A program made the position numbers and the translations under genes. Shown here piece by piece: positions 10,126 through 20,852 of a stretch of DNA of 25,135 nt. This DNA comes from Spirogloea muscicola (taxonomy: Eukaryota > Streptophyta > Zygnematophyceae > Spirogloeales > Spirogloeaceae), in the NCBI GenBank assembly GCA_009602725.1, contig WELB01000138.1, positions 239,110 to 264,244 of the forward strand, read 5' to 3'. The notes below the pieces were generated by a model that saw nothing but the letters and a program-made list of their open reading frames with translations, did not search any database and had not been told where the DNA came from. Positions within the stretch are counted from its first letter, which is position 1. Each line of letters starts with the position of its first letter.

Positions 10126-10617
10126 TGGGACAGTGCCTTTGCCACACTTCGGCAAAGCTGTCGGCTTGAGTTAGGGCGGTGTGTCGATAGCGGCACATCC
10201 AGGTGCTCACAAATGAGTGCCAATCACGTCACAACGCCCAGCTGCATGTGGGTGGCTGTCCCGACGACTGACGATTGGTGGTGTCAAATAATGACAATGT
10301 CCTGAACCACTCCTCTTAGGCCGTATTATGATTGCATGGGCCTACACAAAGCGAAGTCTAAATGTGGCCAATGATGGAGGAGCCATCAACACTCTCCTCT
10401 ACCACAGCCGATTGCCTCGTTGGGTCGTACGTCGGCCACTTGGTGGGCTTCTCTGCTTCTCTTCAAGAGGCGCGGGTAAAGCTGATGGGGCCAAAGGTGA
10501 GGGCGGCGCTGGGGGTTGGAGGTGCTGCAAGCGCAGCGTGGTCTACAGGCGTTTTTAGCTTTTTTACAACATGCATTCTGGCCCTTTCAGCTTGAAGAAA
10601 GCGCTTTGCTTCATTTT

Positions 10618-10800
10618 GAAGAAAGGGCTCGCCCATTGAGGATAGGGGCTGGACAAGCCAGCCCAAAAAAGAATGAACAAAGAACGAGAAGGGGGCCAGA
10701 GGAAGCCAGAGGAAGCGCTAAGAAACCAAAGCACACAAAGAAAGAAAGCAGCTACAAATTACTCAGTAACCCCTGCTAAGCAGCCGCAAATCAGAGAGGC
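10618..10800 (+). repeat. Dispersed hairpin repeat, copy 3 (near full length)
   Basis: Head GAAGAAAGGGCTCGCCCATT, hairpin GGGGCTGGACAAGCCAGCCC, then AAAAAAGAATGAACAAAG, a middle with GAAGCGCTAAGA, and the tail ACTCAGTAACCCCTGCTAAG running into GCAGCCGCAAATCAGAGAGG. The same head, hairpin and tail recur in the same order at 24813-25104, which defines the element's extent. Confidence 0.85.
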
Positions 10801-11175
10801 TAGGGTCCTGGAAGTGGGTCCCCTGGACAGAGCCAGAGGCAGCAGCGAGGGCTCTCCCGGCACGAAGGTGCAGCGCACGGGCCATGGACCTCTGCAGCGA
10901 GACGGCCAAGCGCATGCTTTCAGCCCCTTGTTCCATTCCTTGTGGGCTAGCCTCTCATAACCATTCTCTTACATTTGGAAGAGCGCTTTCTCTTCACTCT
11001 AGACCGTAGACATCGCCTTTTAATTTTCAAATATTTAGCTACATTAGCATCCTTGGCAGGTCAAGACGAAGGAGCCACGAGGAAGCACGACAACTGGTTC
11101 CCAAAAGAAAGAGCGCACTATCAATCAGGTAAACAAGCGTTCAAAAGTCCACACGTGGAACAGCAATGATCGCTC
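10801..11175. other. No feature seen
   Basis: Between repeat copy 3 and the duplicated locus. Mixed base composition, only short unsupported open frames, no recognisable RNA gene or repeat. Confidence 0.4.
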
Positions 11176-12240
11176 CGCCATGCAGGCGGCTTCGGCGGTC
11201 AACGACGCGCCCTCGCTGGCGAGCTGAGACTCCCAAGTGCGCATTACCCGATCTCCCGCCATAGTCTTCTCCAAGAGGGCCAGAGCCCCCGGCCCCGCCG
11301 CCGCCCGCCGCCGCTTCAGGATGTTCTGTACGTGCTATGGCGGCGCTGCCGCTGCCGCTGGTGCTGCTCTTGCTGCTGCTGCTCGTCACTGGCCCCGCTG
11401 CCTCGCTCGCTCCAAAACTACTCGAGCTCTGGGTTGCTGGCTGCCCAGGCTGGAACGTACCATGAGCTACATGGTGCTGACCTGAGAGGACCTCTACATG
11501 GTGCATCACTAGCGCCAGGATTACCACTTTGGGCCATCACAGGTGCCTCGTGAGCCAGCGCGTTGTGCCGGTCGGCAGCAATGTGTCTCGACATGACCGT
11601 GCCTATAGCATCGCAGTCCGCCGTCGCCGTCGCCGCTGGCGCCCACATAATTGCCGCCACTGCTCCCGTTGCCGCCGCCTGCAGTCGCCGCTGCCGTGCT
11701 GCTGCACCTCGAGGGCATGGCTGGCGCATTGCGGCTAGCTTGGCACAGACGGCGGTGCAGTTGTTGCTGTTGGCAGCAACAGCGTCATCAATACCAACAA
11801 GGTTGACATTAACGCCCCGAGACCTTGTGTTAGCCGAACGCTTGCTCTTGTAGGACAGCCGCTGCCGTCAGATATGCCTATTTCCTACTGTTCGCACTGA
11901 AGCAGGCCCAGGTTGTGACAGTGGCCATCAGTCAATATTTGTCAGGGGCTCTTTGGGGTGTGGTCCAACGATCTCTATCTGGATTCCTGTGGTGGGTATT
12001 GCAGCTGCAGCCCATCATTCCAATCGTGAGCCCTGCTTGTTACGCTGCTGCCACCTTCTTAGCCTTGTTCCTTGATTGGTATCACACCCTTTCATTACTG
12101 CGCTTCGTCCGAGCATGACTGCTGAGATGCAGATTGCGGTCTGTCACCACGGAAGAGTCAGTCTTGCTGTCGCAGCAACATGTCTTGTACCTTTCACACT
12201 TAAGTGCTATTGCTGCCCCATTTGCAGGTGGATAGTAAAG
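11176..12240 (+). pseudogene. Decayed, internally deleted paralogue of the four-module cysteine-rich gene
   Basis: 11176-11250 matches 5441-5520. A clean signal peptide starts at 11337 (MAALPLPLVLLLLLLLVTG, then PAASLAPK). First-module remnant at 11534-11582 aligns codon for codon with the intact copy (RCLVSQRVVPVGSN against TCRVGGRAVPVGSN) but then loses one base at the SNC cysteine, reaching a stop within a few codons. After intron-like sequence matching 5685-5745 the text jumps, near 11743, to the second half of the fourth module (GTDGGAVVAVGSNSVINTNK up to a donor at 11799), where the SNC cysteine is Ser. The last second-half exon, about 11946-12025 (GLFGVWSNDLYLDSCGGYCS), is out of phase. 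The last exon follows the acceptor ending at 12227. The corresponding 5746-7165 interval is deleted. A short secreted product from the start exon cannot be excluded, but the module protein is dead. Confidence 0.7.
11337..11468 (+). CDS. Signal-peptide start exon retained in the paralogue
   Basis: ATG at 11337 opens a frame of 43 codons including stop (42 residues). It has a short polar start, an 11-residue Leu/Val-rich hydrophobic core and a small-residue cleavage region around TGPAAS, then reaches TGA at 11463-11468 unless spliced at one of the GT sites near 11430 or 11457. It is the best secretory signal in the window and is the likely model for the start exon missing from the intact gene. 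It may now be a non-functional relic. Confidence 0.5.
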
Positions 12241-12523
12241 TGGATCGCCGATAACTTGCACTCCTGAGCTGAGTGTGGGACTTGCAACATCTTATCAAAC
12301 TGGATCTCATTGTCATGCTCACGTGAGTCCATTCTCTTGCAAGGACATGAGAGTAGACAGCTATTGGTCACAGACAGTGCATTCACCACTTGCATCCATT
12401 GCTTCTAGACACGCAAAGCAGGTGTGCCTCCCTGGCCAGTGCAAATTAGTCATAAGCTGCTTAGCCGCCCTATGCTATCGCTGCAAGAGACTACTGACTT
12501 AGAAAGAGGGTTCCCTCTGGCAT

Positions 12524-12585
12524 GTCCTCTTGCTTTTCTGGGCTGGCCATTCACAGCCATCGCCCTCTAGTGGAAGCGTCTTTCA
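12524..12585 (-). repeat. Dispersed hairpin repeat, reverse copy r2
   Basis: Contains GGGCTGGCCATTCACAGCC followed by ATCGCCCTCTAG, the reverse complement of the family core. It sits in the 3' flank of the pseudogene, between it and the RPC3 stop codon. Confidence 0.65.
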
Positions 12586-12941
12586 TCTCCTTGCTGTTGT
12601 TTGATACCGCTGTAGGCCACGCTCATGCAGCTATAGGATCTGCACCAGATTGCAGGACACAACAATTTGACTGAAGGGCTTGTATACCTATACCTGTGAC
12701 TTGCTTTTGTACATGATGCATACGTATCCTTACAAGGCAATGTGGCAGAGAAAAAGGGCGCCAGAAGAGGGACACGAGGGTCAGAAGACAATGCTACTGC
12801 TTGTTTTAATTCGTCACAGAGACCTGCTGACACTGCAAATTAGGCAGCTAAACAGCCAGCAATTGAGTGAAAGAGCAGGAATTGGCGCCAGAACTTGCTA
12901 AAAGTGCAAACGCAAGGAAGAACGCTGGCAAATGAAGGCTG

Positions 12942-15900
12942 TCAGAAGTCGCTAAAAGCAATGATTGCCTCGTCGAGTCGGAGCAAGGAGGATTCCAATA
13001 CAGCGGCCACCTGGCGGACCCGCTCCAGCTGCTGCCGCTGGACAGGTGTCAGAGTCACCGGCTGCACAGGCGTCATGCTGCCCGAGGATGCCGACCTCTG
13101 CATCTGCTCTAGCAGCGCAAGGACCTGCACAAGAATGTGTAATCAGCTTGTCACATTTACCACTTGGATTGCTCGTTTTTGCCATCATACAGGCAAAGCA
13201 ACTGGTATTTGAGAACATGGTCACTAGTCATGGACCAGCTAGAGACACTAATATGCTGCCCTTGGTGGACCTTTTGAGACTGCATGAGCTTTGCAGGCTG
13301 AGAACATCTTGTGAGAAGGTTTGCTTGCTGTCAAGGACACTGCGCTCATGCAAGCACACATGAGGCACTCATCTCAGCCCATGATGAGAAGCAACGAAAG
13401 CAAGGCTATGTCAGCAAGTCAGTTGCATGAAGCTACTTGCACCACCAAAGCTGCTTCAATGTGTCAAGCTCCTGACCTCCTGCTCCTGCTCCACCTCGCA
13501 TGCCAGCCGCTGCCGAAGGTTCGATGCTGCCTTGAACATGCTGTCCAGGACTATTTCACTGACCCGCCCCATGTTGACGTGCCAGAGGTAGAAAGTCCTG
13601 GATGGAGCATGGTCTGACGTCTTCGCAATCTCCTGTGAATCAGCCCAGCAGCATCCTCTATCGTCAGCTACCCCCATAATCTGGCCCCCTTCCAATTCTG
13701 TCTCATGTTGCTATTTTCCGATAGAGATAGCAGCATGTCAGATGGAGCAGAGGCTGAGGTAGCGTAAAGTGGCCTGAGGAGGAGGCAGCAGCCAGAGTCC
13801 AGCTTGGAAGGTCAAGCATAAAGCAGGCCAGACTGCAATTGACATCATTTCTGTATGTACCTGGAGCTGGACAAATTCCTCCTGCAACATTTTGTAAAGC
13901 AGCTCACGGGTATTTTTAATGGGAATCATGGCCATCTCTGCAATCTGTAAAGTAGGTACAACATCAAGGTCATCGTACGAGTGAGGAAGCTGCTCATAGC
14001 TATGCTTGAACTCTGTATACATTGATCTTGACATGGCCTGACATAGTGGTCTCTGCGCAAGGACTTCAGCAGATGCCCATATTGAGCACTTCAACATGCC
14101 CGTAGGATGAACTGGGCTGATTTACTTCGGTGAGATTGAGTGCCAGTCAAAGGGATATGCACTTATTATGAGGAGTACCTGTTTGTGCTCGAGCTGCTTC
14201 TTGCTAAGAAGAAGCCCAAGGATGCGGCAGCTGTGAAGGCCGTACCTTTGAGACACCACAGCTCGAATCTGGCAGAACAAGGCACAATCAGAAGATGCAT
14301 TTGCAGTGGGCAGTCACTGAGCACCAACGCCAAGGCAGAGTAAAGACTATTGGGCATCTGTTGAAAGGCTTGGGTTGCACTTATGTACTTTTCTGCACAT
14401 GCTTTGCCAGCAGGCTGTTCACTGAATAGCAGTCCACTGAAACTTGTCACATCAAGAGAGCTTGATAGGGATCCTACCTCCTGCCTGCGAATTAAGTCAA
14501 CGATTCTGCCGAGATCTGATCGGAGATGGAGTCAAGGTGAGAGCCACCAGGCTTTGTCCTTCATCTCCCTCTCAGGGAGTATAAGCTCATCCAACACACA
14601 TCCAGCAATAGAGCGTATGACATTCCCTCACCCCTGATCAGGCTGCGAGAGAACCATGCTTTGTGGAACTAGCAGGCACAAAGTGGCAGTGACAGATATA
14701 GTACTGTGCAATTTCTGTCAAACCAAATATATGTGTAAATAAACAACTATGGTTGATCATGTAAGATATGACATAATAGTAATATTAACTTACACAGTGT
14801 TGAGTGGTGCAGAGGATATGGCCAGGACTGCTCAACCACATACCCACAAAGATGACGGCCCTTGTCATTGTGATCCCAACAAGAAGGCTACAGATTAAGA
14901 ATTGCCGAAGGTGGTAGCAATATGGAGAATTCAACTGACGGACGGATACTTATTACAAATTGGCCACCGCCGCTTCCTTCGCCAACTCGAGAAGCCAGGC
15001 CTTCGGCATCTGACGCCATGAGTTGCAGTGCAGTCCGGACGCGATCGAGCGTAAGAGATGTTCCTTTGGGCATCCGTTGAGTTGCCTGCAGAGCTGCTTC
15101 AACGGTGATGGGAGCTGCACGCAAGTTGCTGAGAGTGAGAAATCGCTGGTGAATCAAGTATGTATTAAGCCTCTTGCTCATTTAGGATTGTATCACTATG
15201 TCATTGGACATAGTTGTGTGCAGATTGTGTGAAGAGCACGTGCCACTTAGGCGCAACTTTGGAGGACAACACTGAATTCTCATTACTGCATGTGCTGAAG
15301 CTTAAGGTGAACCATAGCTGTTACATCTCTCAATCTTGCTTGATGAAGAAGCAACGTGCTGGTGGACCTGTGTACGCTTGCTGGAGGGAGCTTTCGCTAG
15401 TGCGTCCAGAGTCCAGGATTGCCTCCAGCACTGTCCCCGCCAAGGGGTCTATACGCTTGCGCACTTGCTCCACGCAGGCCTGCGTGAGCTTCGGCATTGT
15501 TCTGAGATGCTCCTGAATGATGAACTCCAGTAACCCTCTCAAACCCACACCCCATTCCTGGTTGGTTGCACCCAACAGACGCGCAGCTACGCCAAACCAG
15601 GGGGCAGCTCAAGCAGCATGTTGTCTGCCGAACCTGGTGCCGGAATCGTCGGAGGATTTCGGAGAAGTTCACTTTCCACAACACATCCGTTTCCTCAGCA
15701 TCCAGACGATCTTTGTCTTCTTGTTCATCAGCTGGCACATTTGCGTGCTCCTCTGCTTGGTCGGCGTCGTCATCCATGATGACCCTCCTACGCTGACCAT
15801 GACAGAACACTTGCATTACTCTATGAAGCTCAGCTACAACCTCGCCGTGCAGGCTGCTGGCTATCAGCATGGCTCCTCCAACAGCTTGCACTTGACAACT

Positions 15901-17667
15901 GCTCATCTGCAACAGTTTGAAGCCACAAGAAGGCAAAGCAGCTGCAAGCTCCTCACCTTCATGGCAGGTGTGTGGCTGCTCTGATCAAGACCATCCTCGT
16001 TGGTGTGAGCCTGAGCGAATGCAAGGGAGGACGGCAGGCGGAATCTGTCTGTTCCTTCTGGCATGGCAGCATTTACAATCCGCAACTCTTCTGTGGCGCC
16101 AACGCCCGCTTCAATGATCGCTCTGCCCCGCTGGTTCACGCCAGGGCAGAGCAAGGTACGAGTGCATTAGAGACGGACATAAATGGAGGGCAGCTTACTA
16201 TATAGTTGGAGATGGCTTGCCCTTGACAGTGGCTCGCTCGATATTCTCATATCCCTCTGTGAGCCAATTCTCAATAGTGCAGCCAGGGTTCTAGGACAGC
16301 TCTCAGGCCTTTATGCAAGTTGCATCAGATGAACACCTTGATCAATGCTCTCCTTCCTTGCACATATCTTCTGCTGGACACTTACTTGTCCCCTCTGACC
16401 TTTTCTGTAAGCATCCACGCTGTCAAGGCTTGGCAATGCAGGCTCTGGCTTGGGGCATCGCTCCAGGTAGAATTCTGAAACAAGAGCTACAAATGCTGCT
16501 TGCACGGACTTACGGGCCTCCTTCTCACCTGTAGGTGACGACCAAAGTGTCACAGAAAAGACTACTTGCTGACTGCTCGTCGATAAGGCAATATGATCAG
16601 GTGATGAGCACAGTAGAGTAGGACCAGCAAGCTGTGAGGTTGGTCAGACACAGCACCTAAAGTACTACAAGTTATCAGAAGAGCACCTTGACTGCCTCGT
16701 GCGGCAGCTCGCTGAACAATCTGCTGAAAGGACAGTCGACCATGCTCCAGAAGGCCTTCCACGACCGCCTCTGTCTGCAACACCATCAGGCCGTCTAAGC
16801 TGGTGACTGGAGACAATCGTCTTTGTCCTCCATCTGATCGAAAGGTGGGATAAGAAGACTGAAATGTTGCTTCCATACCTCGTTCCCAAGCTTATTGCGT
16901 ATGTGGAGGAGAAAGCGTGGGTATCTCAACCGCTGCCTGATGTTGTCTGTGAGGGCAGTGTAGTAGGTCTGCATTCTAGCTGCAGCTGAGTTGGCTGCAC
17001 AGAGGAGAGATAACATATAGCTGTCAGAGCAGGCATCAGCATAATAAGTCAACTCTTTACGATTTTCCAGAATTGACTAGATAAGACAATTCGAGGAACC
17101 TGACTTGCTCTTGCTGCAAATCAGAGGACCATTGGCAGCGGTCTATTATATACAAGACAAGTGAAGGCCAAGAGCATCCCAGAGAGACGTGACTGACCGT
17201 CCGCCTCCACTCTGTAGGCTTGCACGCAGTGATGCTGGACGAGGACCAGCAAGTAGCTGCGAAGGTCCGCAGGAGGAAGGCCAGTCTCGCGCGAGATCTC
17301 CGCCAGGGTCAGCTGCCCCTTGTGGACGAGCGTAGAGCACACCTTCTTCGCAGTAGCAATGGCAGCTGCAGCAGAAGCTCCTTGCAGGAGCCTGTAGCTA
17401 TGCACGGCTGCTGTTATAGAGCGAGCAATGGCGGACGTCGACCGCACGGAGCACGCCGTCAGGCATTTGGCCAGCTGCGGCAATGCCACACTCTACGACC
17501 TCTGCTGTGCAACTGACAGCCTGAGCAGCTGATTGGCTGCACGACAGTGCAGCAACACGGCGGCGGCGGCGGCGGCGGCGGCGGCTGCGGCGCACCTCGA
17601 CGAGGGCGCCGAATGTGTCCTGCACGGCCTCGCAGGCGAGCTTCAGGCCATGGCGCGTGCTCGGCAT
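12942..17667 (-). CDS. RPC3: RNA polymerase III subunit RPC3 (RPC82/POLR3C), 14 exons, complete
   Basis: Exons in coding order: 17667-17596, 17345-17198, 16979-16879, 16774-16687, 16528-16386, 16130-15957, 15906-15634, 15512-15368, 15114-14950, 14515-14478, 14268-14179, 13944-13861, 13632-13477, 13124-12942. All phases join, giving 619 residues (human about 534, yeast about 654). Recognised blocks, in order: N-terminal winged helix (HGLKLACEAVQDTFGALVE, KGQLTLAEISRETGLP, LLVLVQHHCV); RLRYPRFLLHIRNKLG; VVEGLLEHGRLSFQQIV; acidic linker then LWKVNFSEILRRFRHQ; GGGQFVINL; VVSQRYGLHSCRILGLLLSK; AEMAMIPIKNTRELLYKML; KTSDHAPSRTFYLW; C-terminal RLDEAIIAF. Family knowledge: RPC3 with RPC6 and RPC7 forms the Pol III heterotrimer that helps open the promoter and recruit TFIIIB for tRNA and 5S rRNA synthesis in the nucleus. 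Exon 10 is only 38 nt and the intron between exons 6 and 7 only 50 nt. The exon 2 acceptor may be 3 nt off. Confidence 0.93.
17555..17584. repeat. (CGG)n microsatellite in intron 1 of RPC3
   Basis: A run of about nine GGC/CGG units on the + strand, just downstream (in coding sense) of the exon 1 donor at 17595. A Walker-like or Gly-rich protein reading is not supported by the exon model. Confidence 0.85.
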
Positions 17668-18330
17668 GATGCCTCGCGCCGGAGCTCCGGCGACCGCCTC
17701 CGCCGTGCGCCGTTTACACCGCCGCAGCCGCCGCCGCCGTCGCTGCCGCCGCCGCCGTCCGCGCTNCGGTGGCGCCCGCTTCGCCGCCGCCGCCGCCGCC
17801 GCCGCCGCGAGGCGCGCTCTGCGGCGTTGGTTTTTCGGCGCTCGAGCGAGCCACTTAGCAAGAAACTAGCGGTCAAATTTCACCCGATAGTCACTGAGCT
17901 AACCAGTGCAACCTCAGGGTGGCGCGGGATGCAAGCAGGGTCTTAGCTAGATGTTAGCTGGGTCTCATCGACAGACCCGCGGCGCTAGCGGGCGTCGGGT
18001 ATCCCCGCTTGCTCGGCGTCGACAGCTACATTGGGCGCTTAGGACACGCGTCATGCAGCCCGCCGTCGTCGCCGCCGCTCCCGGCGCCATTTCAGCCGCC
18101 CTTCCGGCAGCCTTTCACGCCGTGGCCGCCGTCGCCGCCGGACGACTGGCATTCCAAAGTACGATCACAAAGCAGCAAGTTGGCTGACACAGGAGGCGAC
18201 TTAGCAAGAACACCATCCCGCAAGGACAGGAGAGTTGTAATATGTTGGGTTTTCAGGAGGGACTACAATGACAATTGCTACACTCTTGTTTGGCTATAAG
18301 AGCCCTTCCATTCGAGTGTCTTGCCAAATC
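17668..18330. promoter_or_regulatory. GC-rich 5' region of RPC3, with a single N and CCG-rich tracts
   Basis: GC-rich up to about 17830 with dense CCG/CGC triplets, then AT-richer from about 17850. It is the expected promoter/5' UTR of the minus-strand RPC3 gene and the 3' flank of the next minus-strand gene. An N at 17765 sits in the CCG-rich part and may mark a collapsed gap. No discrete promoter motif could be named. Confidence 0.4.
18029..18162 (+). other. Proline-rich open stretch, possible exon of a wall-protein-like gene
   Basis: A frame after an AG at 18040-18041 reads SCSPPSSPPLPAPFQPPF followed by a PWPPSPPDDWHSK stretch, then a possible GTACGA donor. Pro/Ser runs of this kind are typical of hydroxyproline-rich extracellular proteins (pherophorin-like linkers) in green algae. 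No partner exon, start or stop could be attached on this strand, so it may be chance in a CCG-rich promoter. Confidence 0.2.
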
Positions 18331-18334
18331 TGAT

Positions 18335-20708
18335 TCAGACTTGATGTGCTGAGAAATTGTACATGAGTTGCACGTTAGCTTCATCGTGCGAAGTGCTTGC
18401 TGCAGCACTTTCACGACCATTGGTGAAAATGCCAAAATGCGTGGCTGACTTTGACACAGCCAGAAGTTGCAAAAGGTCAGCTCTCTTCTCCAGTACAGGA
18501 GTCTCAAATTGCCACTGCAACTGCCTTTCTCTGGAGTCGCGTTCAGAGTCTTTAAGTAGTAGCGTTGTACATTTAATATATGAATAGAAGCATGATAATA
18601 AACACCATGGTGTTTAGGGCTTATGTTGGTACATTAGTTTCTTTCATGCTTCCAGCAAAGGTAACAGAGCCTTCACGTGGCCGACTGTCTCCAGCCAGGC
18701 CTGTACCACTCATGTCCTGCATATTCGGAATCCAGAGCCCAATGGCACCAAGGAGTAAGCTCCCAGCAATAAGTGTCAGCCTTGCGTATCATGCACACAG
18801 CTGTATACATTGTCCGCAATATGGGTCGCAGGCATATAGAGTGATGCACAGCATATTGCTGCGACACCAACAGCTGTCTCTGCCTTCTATCGCAGTTTGA
18901 TCCGCACGTTGTTGCACACCATACCAATTTTTATGCAATGTGCAATCTGCACTGCAAAGCAACGGCCAATGAGAACAGCTTGAGCACCTCTGTCCATGCG
19001 GACAAAAATCGGCATTGCGAGATGTTTGTGGCAGTGGCCACCTCCAAGACTCCCTCGCAATTGTCAAGCATGGCAACTGATAATAGCTGCCTGCTTCGGT
19101 CGCTTAAAAATCTGCGGGGAATACGGAGCCAAAAAAGACTTGCAACAAACGAGGGGGTGGGTCTGAAGTGTGTACAACGCTAACAGCACCACAAGCACCA
19201 TTTCACTCACTGTTAGATACTCCAAAATTTTTGAAGCCGAGAACGGGGTGCAGAGTGCATCCCAGGAAGCACCGCATCGCTTGATATGGGAAAATTGGAT
19301 CGGAGCATTGACTCTGGCGACAGCTTTGAAATTGACCGAGACACAAGAACGTTGTGGGCCTCCTTCACCTGAAGCTGGCCGTAATAAGTGCTGTGCCCGA
19401 CCTAGCAGCATGTGTTGAGCCGCTCCTCCCTTATCTTAGTGTGTTGAGACCGTGGTGCCAGGTAAAGCCGCAGCCGCAAGTAGGCAATTCGCATCATGCA
19501 AGTCCGAGTCATTTGTCTCTATTTGGAGGAGTTTGAGTCCGGTTCTCTTGCACGTCTTATTATGCAATTTGCAGCTGGAAGCACCTTAGACTGCTGCTGC
19601 CATTGAACAGTAGCCACAACTTCGTAATCTGCATGTGGCCTCTTGCAAATAGGCAGGCTGATGAGCTGATCTTCAGGCCTTTCCTGCGGCAAAGCTTTCC
19701 CTGAAACACTTGGTACTCACCGAGATGCATCTACCAGCATTGCAGTCCTGATTGTCCCATTCTTGAATAATAAGAGCAAGTAGCAACATCGTCCGGTGCA
19801 ATAGCTCGCAATCTTTCTTTGGTTTCCCTGCTGTCCAACAAGCATGACATCTCGGTAACAGAATGAAGCTGAAGTGTAGTCATGGTCCTTCTGCATTGTG
19901 ACAGAGAGAGCAATGTTAGCGATAATACTACCTTCCTATGAGCTTTTGCCTTTGGCAGACGTACGCTCATTGCCTCCATCTCTGCAACAGTATGCAAGGT
20001 GTAGTCAACAGCCTCTCTGTCTAAGATGACTTTGTGAATACCTTTAGGCAATAGTCAGTCCAAGTGGTAACAAGGGATGATCAAAACCCTGCGTCGGGTA
20101 TAGTGTTCTGTGAAAACGACTCTTGGGAACTAACAGCCAGCTCACAAAATTCAATCAACCTCAGAAAAGAAAATAGCATGAAAATATGGACTCATCTCCC
20201 GTCCCCTGCTAGGTGCTGCAGCTACTGTTTACATGACATGAGTCTCCATATACTGCTCGGCTAGCAGCTGGAACACTTCCATGACCGGATCCTCCAACAG
20301 CTGTGGACCGTTTCCTTGCTCTTCAGAAGATGCAACACTGGCTAGAGAAACAATAATGACATTCCTCGCAGTATCTTCAATGACATTACGTCCCAATAAA
20401 AGCAGATTAGCACCTTCTCTCTTGACAGTGCTGCCCAGCTGCCCTAAATTCCACAGACATCTCAACGTAGTGATGATCCTTCCTGTCTGCTGAGTTGTCA
20501 CCAGGCGTAGTCCTGTGGCGACGTTTACCCCCCTAGTTCATGCAGTAATGATGGACGGCTCTGATTCCCTTGGCAAGACACTCAGTCGCCACCACAAAAA
20601 TCTGCTTGTAGATTAACGTGGACCTCAAACTCATGCACAAGCGTTGCGTCAAGGTGTCCTCCACGACGAGTTGTGTCCTCTCCAGACATAGTAGTGCTGA
20701 GTCCAGAT
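18335..20708 (-). CDS. Probable multi-exon gene, unrecognised product (model incomplete)
   Basis: Several minus-strand open blocks bounded by plausible splice sites suggest one gene: 20708-20533 (CLERTQLVVEDTLTQRLCMS; IFVVATECLAKGIRAVHHY), 20489-20233 (LRCLWNLGQLGSTVKREGA; RNVIIVSLASVASSEEQGN; MEVFQLLAEQYMETH; donor GTAAAC), 20041-19932 (VILDREAVDYTLHTVAEME; donor GTAGTA), a block near 19888-19731 (frame uncertain), 19368-19210 (two competing frames; donor GTGAGT), a block near 19111-18960, and a last exon 18549-18335 (LQWQFETPVLEKRADLLQLL) ending in TGA. The helical, Leu-rich character of the first two blocks resembles HEAT/armadillo-type proteins, but no family is recognised. Junction phases do not all close, so exons may be missing or wrong, or the gene may be decayed. 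It lies tail to head with RPC3. Confidence 0.35.
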
Positions 20709-20818
20709 CTAGTAGACGGCATCCAGATGTAACAAGAGCAGTCCCAGATTAAAGCAAGGCAGATCAGAGTCAAAGCTCTATTATGTTTTGTCCACGTTCA
20801 GTCTGATGTCTAAATAGA

Positions 20819-20852
20819 TGCGAGTCTACTCGCTTTATTTGAAGCGAGTCGA
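20819..20852. repeat. Clustered GCGAGT/ACTCGC inverted repeats
   Basis: GCGAGT-CT-ACTCGC forms a perfect 6-bp palindrome around a 2-nt centre, followed 11 nt later by another GCGAGTC and then CGATCG. It lies just upstream of the first candidate exon of the unrecognised minus-strand gene, so it could be a regulatory element or a small hairpin. Confidence 0.5.

Larger units (their letters stand above)
9511..10600. other. Gene-less stretch, partly GC-rich, with a repeat copy
   Basis: One frame stays open for about 180 codons (9629-10174, +), but it has no ATG at its start, runs through a poly-T flanked by direct repeats and through a reverse repeat copy, and resembles no family. I do not call it a gene. 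Nothing else is recognisable. Confidence 0.4.

Noticed and set aside
9629-10174. Longest single open frame in the window (about 180 codons, +)
   Set aside because: It opens at a non-ATG codon, crosses a poly-T with flanking direct repeats and a reverse copy of the dispersed repeat, and has no recognisable domain; it is open by chance in GC-rich DNA.
11141-11729. Overlapping minus-strand frames rich in Ala/Gly/Ser
   Set aside because: They are antisense shadows of the GC-rich signal-peptide and module remnants on the + strand.
18660-18795. Transmembrane-like segment (LTLIAGSLLLGAIGLWIP) on the minus strand
   Set aside because: It lies upstream of a good acceptor (ATATGCAG) in pyrimidine-rich text and probably represents intron sequence; no supporting exon structure was found.
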